From NCBI GenBank assembly GCA_017410265.1, contig JAFQRC010000011.1, positions 1 to 64,000 of the forward strand: a stretch of 64,000 nucleotides of DNA, given 5' to 3'. Of this stretch, positions 61,020 through 64,000 are shown one piece after another; the stretch's first letter is position 1; each line of letters begins with the position of its first letter. The notes under the pieces were generated by a model. That model saw only the letters and a program-made list of their open reading frames with translations. It made no database searches and was not told the DNA's origin. Source of the stretch: Ruminococcus sp. (GTDB taxonomy: Bacteria > Bacillota > Clostridia > Oscillospirales > Acutalibacteraceae). Made by a program: the position numbers and the translations under genes.

Positions 61020-62267
61020 ATGGAAAACACTTTGGAAATAAAACCGACCAGAGCACTGCTTGTCAGCGTTGATACGGGCGATTTTGATGCACAGTCGTCG
61101 CTTTTAGAACTTTTTGAGCTAGCTAAAAGTGCGGGAGCTGACCCACTTTTAAGCATTGAGCAGAAGCTAAGCCACTTAGAGCCTGGCACCTGTGTCGGTA
61201 GCGGAAAATTACTTGAAATAAAAGAAGCGTGTGAGCTTCACGAAATCGAACTTATTATCTTCGATTTGGAGCTTTCTCCCGTGCAGATTAGAAATATCGA
61301 AACGGCGACAGATGTCCGCACTATCGACCGCACGATGCTTATTTTAGACATTTTTGCTCAGCGCGCAAAGTCTAAAGAGGGTAAGCTTCAGGTAGAGCTC
61401 GCTCAGCTGAAATATATGCTCCCGCGTCTGACGGGTAAAGGTGTCGAAATGTCGAGACTCGGCGGTGGAATAGGCACCAGAGGTCCCGGTGAAACAAAGC
61501 TTGAAACCGACAAGCGTCACATTCGCAGGAGAATGGAAACTCTAAAAGAGGGGCTAAGAGAGGTTATTCAGCATAGAGAGCAGTTAAGACGCAGGAGAAA
61601 GAAGGATAATGTCATCACCGTTGCGATTGTCGGCTATACAAATGCAGGTAAATCAACCTTGATGAATTTCTTAACAGAAGCGGGAGTGCTCGCTCAGGAC
61701 AAACTTTTTGCGACCCTTGACCCGACCTCACGAGCACTGAAACTTCCAAACGGAGTTTCTGTTATGATGATAGACACCGTAGGACTTGTCAGACGACTTC
61801 CTCACCACTTAGTCGAGGCGTTCAAGTCAACTCTGGAGGAGGCGGCTCTTGCTGATATTATCCTCAATGTGTGCGATGCAAGCTCTGATGAAGCCTTACT
61901 CCACCTTGATGTGACAGAAAAGCTTCTTGTCAGCCTTGGCTGTGTTGATACACCTATCGTGCCTGTGCTCAATAAATGCGATTTAGTATCTGACGATGTT
62001 GATATTATGCGTATCAAAGACGCTGTGAAAATCAGCGCAAAGCACGGGGAGGGTATAGAAAAGCTTTTGTCTGCGATTGAAGATAATTTACCGCTAAGAG
62101 TAAAGAAAGTGAAGCTGCTCTTCCCGTTTGACAAAGCAGGACTTGCGGCATCGTTGAGAAAAACCTCGACCGTAAACAGTGAGGAGTACACTGAAAACGG
62201 GGTAGAAGTCGAGGCTGTTATTGACGAAGCGACTTTTGGCAGACTAAGAGAATATATTGTAGAGTGA
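61020..62267 (+). CDS. hflX: GTPase HflX
   Basis: A 415-residue ribosome-associated GTPase that rescues stalled or stressed ribosomes. The N-terminal HflX domain has AGADPLLSIEQK and TCVGSGKLLEIKE; a glycine-rich linker GGGIGTRGPGETKLETDKRH follows. G1 is GYTNAGKSTLMNFLTEA, G3 is DTVGLVRRLPHHLVEAF and G4 is NKCD. Length and order are normal. Confidence 0.96.
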   Translation: MENTLEIKPTRALLVSVDTGDFDAQSSLLELFELAKSAGADPLLSIEQKLSHLEPGTCVGSGKLLEIKEACELHEIELIIFDLELSPVQIRNIETATDVRTIDRTMLILDIFAQRAKSKEGKLQVELAQLKYMLPRLTGKGVEMSRLGGGIGTRGPGETKLETDKRHIRRRMETLKEGLREVIQHREQLRRRRKKDNVITVAIVGYTNAGKSTLMNFLTEAGVLAQDKLFATLDPTSRALKLPNGVSVMMIDTVGLVRRLPHHLVEAFKSTLEEAALADIILNVCDASSDEALLHLDVTEKLLVSLGCVDTPIVPVLNKCDLVSDDVDIMRIKDAVKISAKHGEGIEKLLSAIEDNLPLRVKKVKLLFPFDKAGLAASLRKTSTVNSEEYTENGVEVEAVIDEATFGRLREYIVE

Positions 62268-62272
62268 TTTGT

Positions 62273-62308
62273 GGCGGTGCACTTATGTGTACCGCCTTGC
62301 TATTTTTT
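62273..62308 (+). terminator. Terminator of hflX
   Basis: GGCGGTGCAC-TTAT-GTGTACCGCC (62273-62296), then a T-rich tract to 62308. Confidence 0.85.
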
Positions 62309-62360
62309 AGCAATTGTGTTATCATATAATTTAACGAAAATGGGAAAGTAGGCGACCAAT

Positions 62361-62543
62361 ATGGATGTCAGAGTTAATGACAAATTGATAATGAAAAAGC
62401 CTCACCCGTGCGGTTGCAGTGAATTTCTTGTGACCAGAATCGGTATGGACTTCAAGATAAAGTGCACAAAGTGCTCCCACGAGGTTATGGTCCCGCGAAA
62501 AAAGGTCGAAAAAAATATTAAGAAAATAATCAGAGAAGAGTAA
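62361..62543 (+). CDS. DUF951 family zinc-ribbon-like protein
   Basis: A 60-residue protein with HPCGCSEFLVTRIGMDFKIKCTKCSH, the Cys pairs of the DUF951 family found widely in Firmicutes. They suggest a small zinc ribbon and RNA or DNA contact; the role is unknown. It precedes prfA by 14 bases and probably shares its transcript. Confidence 0.9.
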   Translation: MDVRVNDKLIMKKPHPCGCSEFLVTRIGMDFKIKCTKCSHEVMVPRKKVEKNIKKIIREE

Positions 62544-62557
62544 TTTGAGGATAAACT

Positions 62558-63634
62558 ATGTTTGATAAACTCGAAATTTTTGATAAAAGATATGAAGAAC
62601 TGAATAAGCGACTTTACGAGCCTGATGTGGCTAGTGACCCTGTCACCTTTAGAGAGGTCAATAAGGAGCTGAGTCAAATCACCCCGATAGTCGAGAAGTA
62701 CAGAGAGTACAAGGCGACAAAGGAGAGCATTGAAGACGCGCTTTCGCTTTTAGAAGAAGCATTTGACGACGATGAGCTCAAAGCCCTTGCTCAGCTTGAG
62801 CTGAGTGAAGCTAAGGAAAGAATTCCTCAGATTGAAGATGAGCTGAAAATCCTGCTTTTGCCAAAGGACCCTAACGACGAGCGCAATGTAATTGTTGAAA
62901 TCCGAGGTGGTACAGGTGGTGAAGAATCGTCACTTTTTGCTTCCGATTTATTCAGAATGTACACTATGTATGCCGAAAAAAAAGGCTTTTCGGTTGAGAT
63001 TTTAAACGCTAACGAAACAGAGCTCGGCGGATATAAGGAAATCTCCTTTATGATAAACGGCGACGGTGCCTACTCCCGCTTTAAATTTGAGTCAGGTACT
63101 CATAGAGTGCAGAGAGTTCCCCAGACCGAAAGCGGTGGCAGGATTCACACCTCAGCCGCAACAGTAGCGGTTCTTCCTGAAGCTGACGATGTTGAAATCG
63201 ACATTAACCCTAACGATTTGCAGATTGATACTTTCCGTAGTTCTGGCGCAGGCGGTCAGCATATCAACAAAACTTCTTCTGCTATCCGTATCACTCACCT
63301 GCCCACAGGAATGGTGGTTGAGTGTCAGGACGAGCGAAGTCAGTATAAAAACAAAGACAAGGCACTCAAAGTGCTCAAAAGCCGACTCTTAAAAGTCGAG
63401 CAGGATAAACAGAATGCTGAAATTGCAAGTGACAGAAAAGCTCAAGTAGGTAGTGGTGACAGAAGTGAGAAAATCCGCACCTACAACTTCCCGCAGAGCA
63501 GACTCACTGACCACAGAATCGGTTTGACGCTATATAAACTCGACGATATTTTAAACGGCAATTTAGACGAAGTGATTGAAGCTTTAATTACAGCGCAAAG
63601 AGCTGAGCAGTTAAAAGAAAGTATGGAAAGTTAA
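62558..63634 (+). CDS. prfA: Peptide chain release factor 1
   Basis: A 358-residue class I release factor for UAA and UAG. The GGQ motif is in RSSGAGGQHINKTSSAIRI (catalytic Gln), and the stop-codon-reading PxT tripeptide appears as PQT in RVPQTES, the RF1 type rather than SPF of RF2. EIRGGTGGEESSLFASDLFR is also conserved. Confidence 0.97.
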   Translation: MFDKLEIFDKRYEELNKRLYEPDVASDPVTFREVNKELSQITPIVEKYREYKATKESIEDALSLLEEAFDDDELKALAQLELSEAKERIPQIEDELKILLLPKDPNDERNVIVEIRGGTGGEESSLFASDLFRMYTMYAEKKGFSVEILNANETELGGYKEISFMINGDGAYSRFKFESGTHRVQRVPQTESGGRIHTSAATVAVLPEADDVEIDINPNDLQIDTFRSSGAGGQHINKTSSAIRITHLPTGMVVECQDERSQYKNKDKALKVLKSRLLKVEQDKQNAEIASDRKAQVGSGDRSEKIRTYNFPQSRLTDHRIGLTLYKLDDILNGNLDEVIEALITAQRAEQLKESMES

Positions 63635-63638
63635 AACT

Positions 63639-64000
63639 ATGAATACACTCTTATTAGGCAGTACAAAAGAAGATATCAAGACAGCCGCCGATATACTACA
63701 AAACGGCGGTGTTGTCGCTATGCCTACTGAGACGGTTTACGGTCTTGCGGCTGACGCTTTAGATGGCGAAGCAGTGAAGAAAATCTTCCTTGCAAAGAGG
63801 CGACCGATGGATAACCCGCTGATTGTTCATATAGCGGAAGTTGGTGACATAGAGCGGTTTAATCTCGTTTCTGAATTTCCCGAGAAAGCAAAGAAACTAG
63901 CTGAAAAATTCTGGCCGGGACCGCTCACGATTATTATGAAAAAGTCAAGTGTTATCCCCGACGAAGTCAGCGCAGGACTTTCTACCGTTGCGATAAGACT
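63639..64000 (+). CDS. YrdC/Sua5-type threonylcarbamoyl-AMP synthase (3' end outside the window)
   Basis: The visible 120 residues include NGGVVAMPTETVYGLAADAL, KIFLAKRRPMDNPLIVHIA, FWPGPLTIIMKKS and SAGLSTVAIR, all core YrdC/Sua5 motifs. The enzyme makes threonylcarbamoyl-AMP for the t6A modification of tRNAs reading ANN codons. The gene starts 4 bases after prfA and runs off the window edge, so a C-terminal Sua5 domain cannot be judged. Confidence 0.93.
   Translation, partial: MNTLLLGSTKEDIKTAADILQNGGVVAMPTETVYGLAADALDGEAVKKIFLAKRRPMDNPLIVHIAEVGDIERFNLVSEFPEKAKKLAEKFWPGPLTIIMKKSSVIPDEVSAGLSTVAIR

Overview
The window looks like a chromosomal segment of a spore-forming Gram-positive gut Clostridium of the Oscillospirales/Ruminococcaceae type. 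The evidence is a spoIIA operon, spoVAC, strong AGGAGG ribosome sites, an archaeal-type short ProS, a high-molecular-weight rubredoxin, ThiI without rhodanese, and several small secreted proteins with dockerin-like C-termini. No species name can be fixed from the sequence alone.

Layout. Bases 1-7200 are accessory and visibly A+T-rich. They hold the tail of an unknown gene, a VOC protein, a lipoprotein, a 42-residue acidic protein, an excisionase-like HTH protein, a replication-initiator-like HTH protein, two overlapping tyrosine integrases, and then a SLATT membrane protein plus a reverse transcriptase. A strong promoter precedes a candidate structured non-coding RNA (about 5124-5254) directly upstream of the SLATT-RT pair. 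This three-part unit looks like a phage-defence reverse transcriptase system carried as integrase cargo, and it is the main discovery candidate. Imperfect direct repeats at 1155, 2405 and 7162 frame the modules.

Bases 7500-26750 are core genome: tRNA-Pro, a membrane protein, serC-serA, a cysteine desulfurase-thiI-sortase B-small protein operon (minus strand), spoVAC, MATE, birA, and rpoB-rpoC. From 27000 to 32500 lie a flavin reductase-rubredoxin fusion and the str operon (rpsL, rpsG, fusA, tuf). From 32500 to 37800 are small genes (DUF1292, a lipoprotein, queT with a candidate preQ1-type leader), a phosphohexomutase and an orphan phage-type replication protein, interleaved with dispersed repeats. 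From 37778 to 43700 is an aromatic amino-acid operon (aroE-aroK-aroB-aroA-aroC-pheA). Acyl carrier protein, four paralogous secreted dockerin-like proteins, proS and metA follow. From 50879 to 64000 are spoIIA, folC-rsmI-trmN6, ferredoxin, ricT-holB, a phosphoesterase, three unknown small genes, proBA, hflX, DUF951, prfA and the start of a YrdC/Sua5 gene.

Intergenic regions carry several dispersed repeat families. The most notable (about 26837, 34420, 37604 and 48378) folds into a long stem whose paired arms change together between copies, and most of its ends lie at or within a few bases of stop codons.
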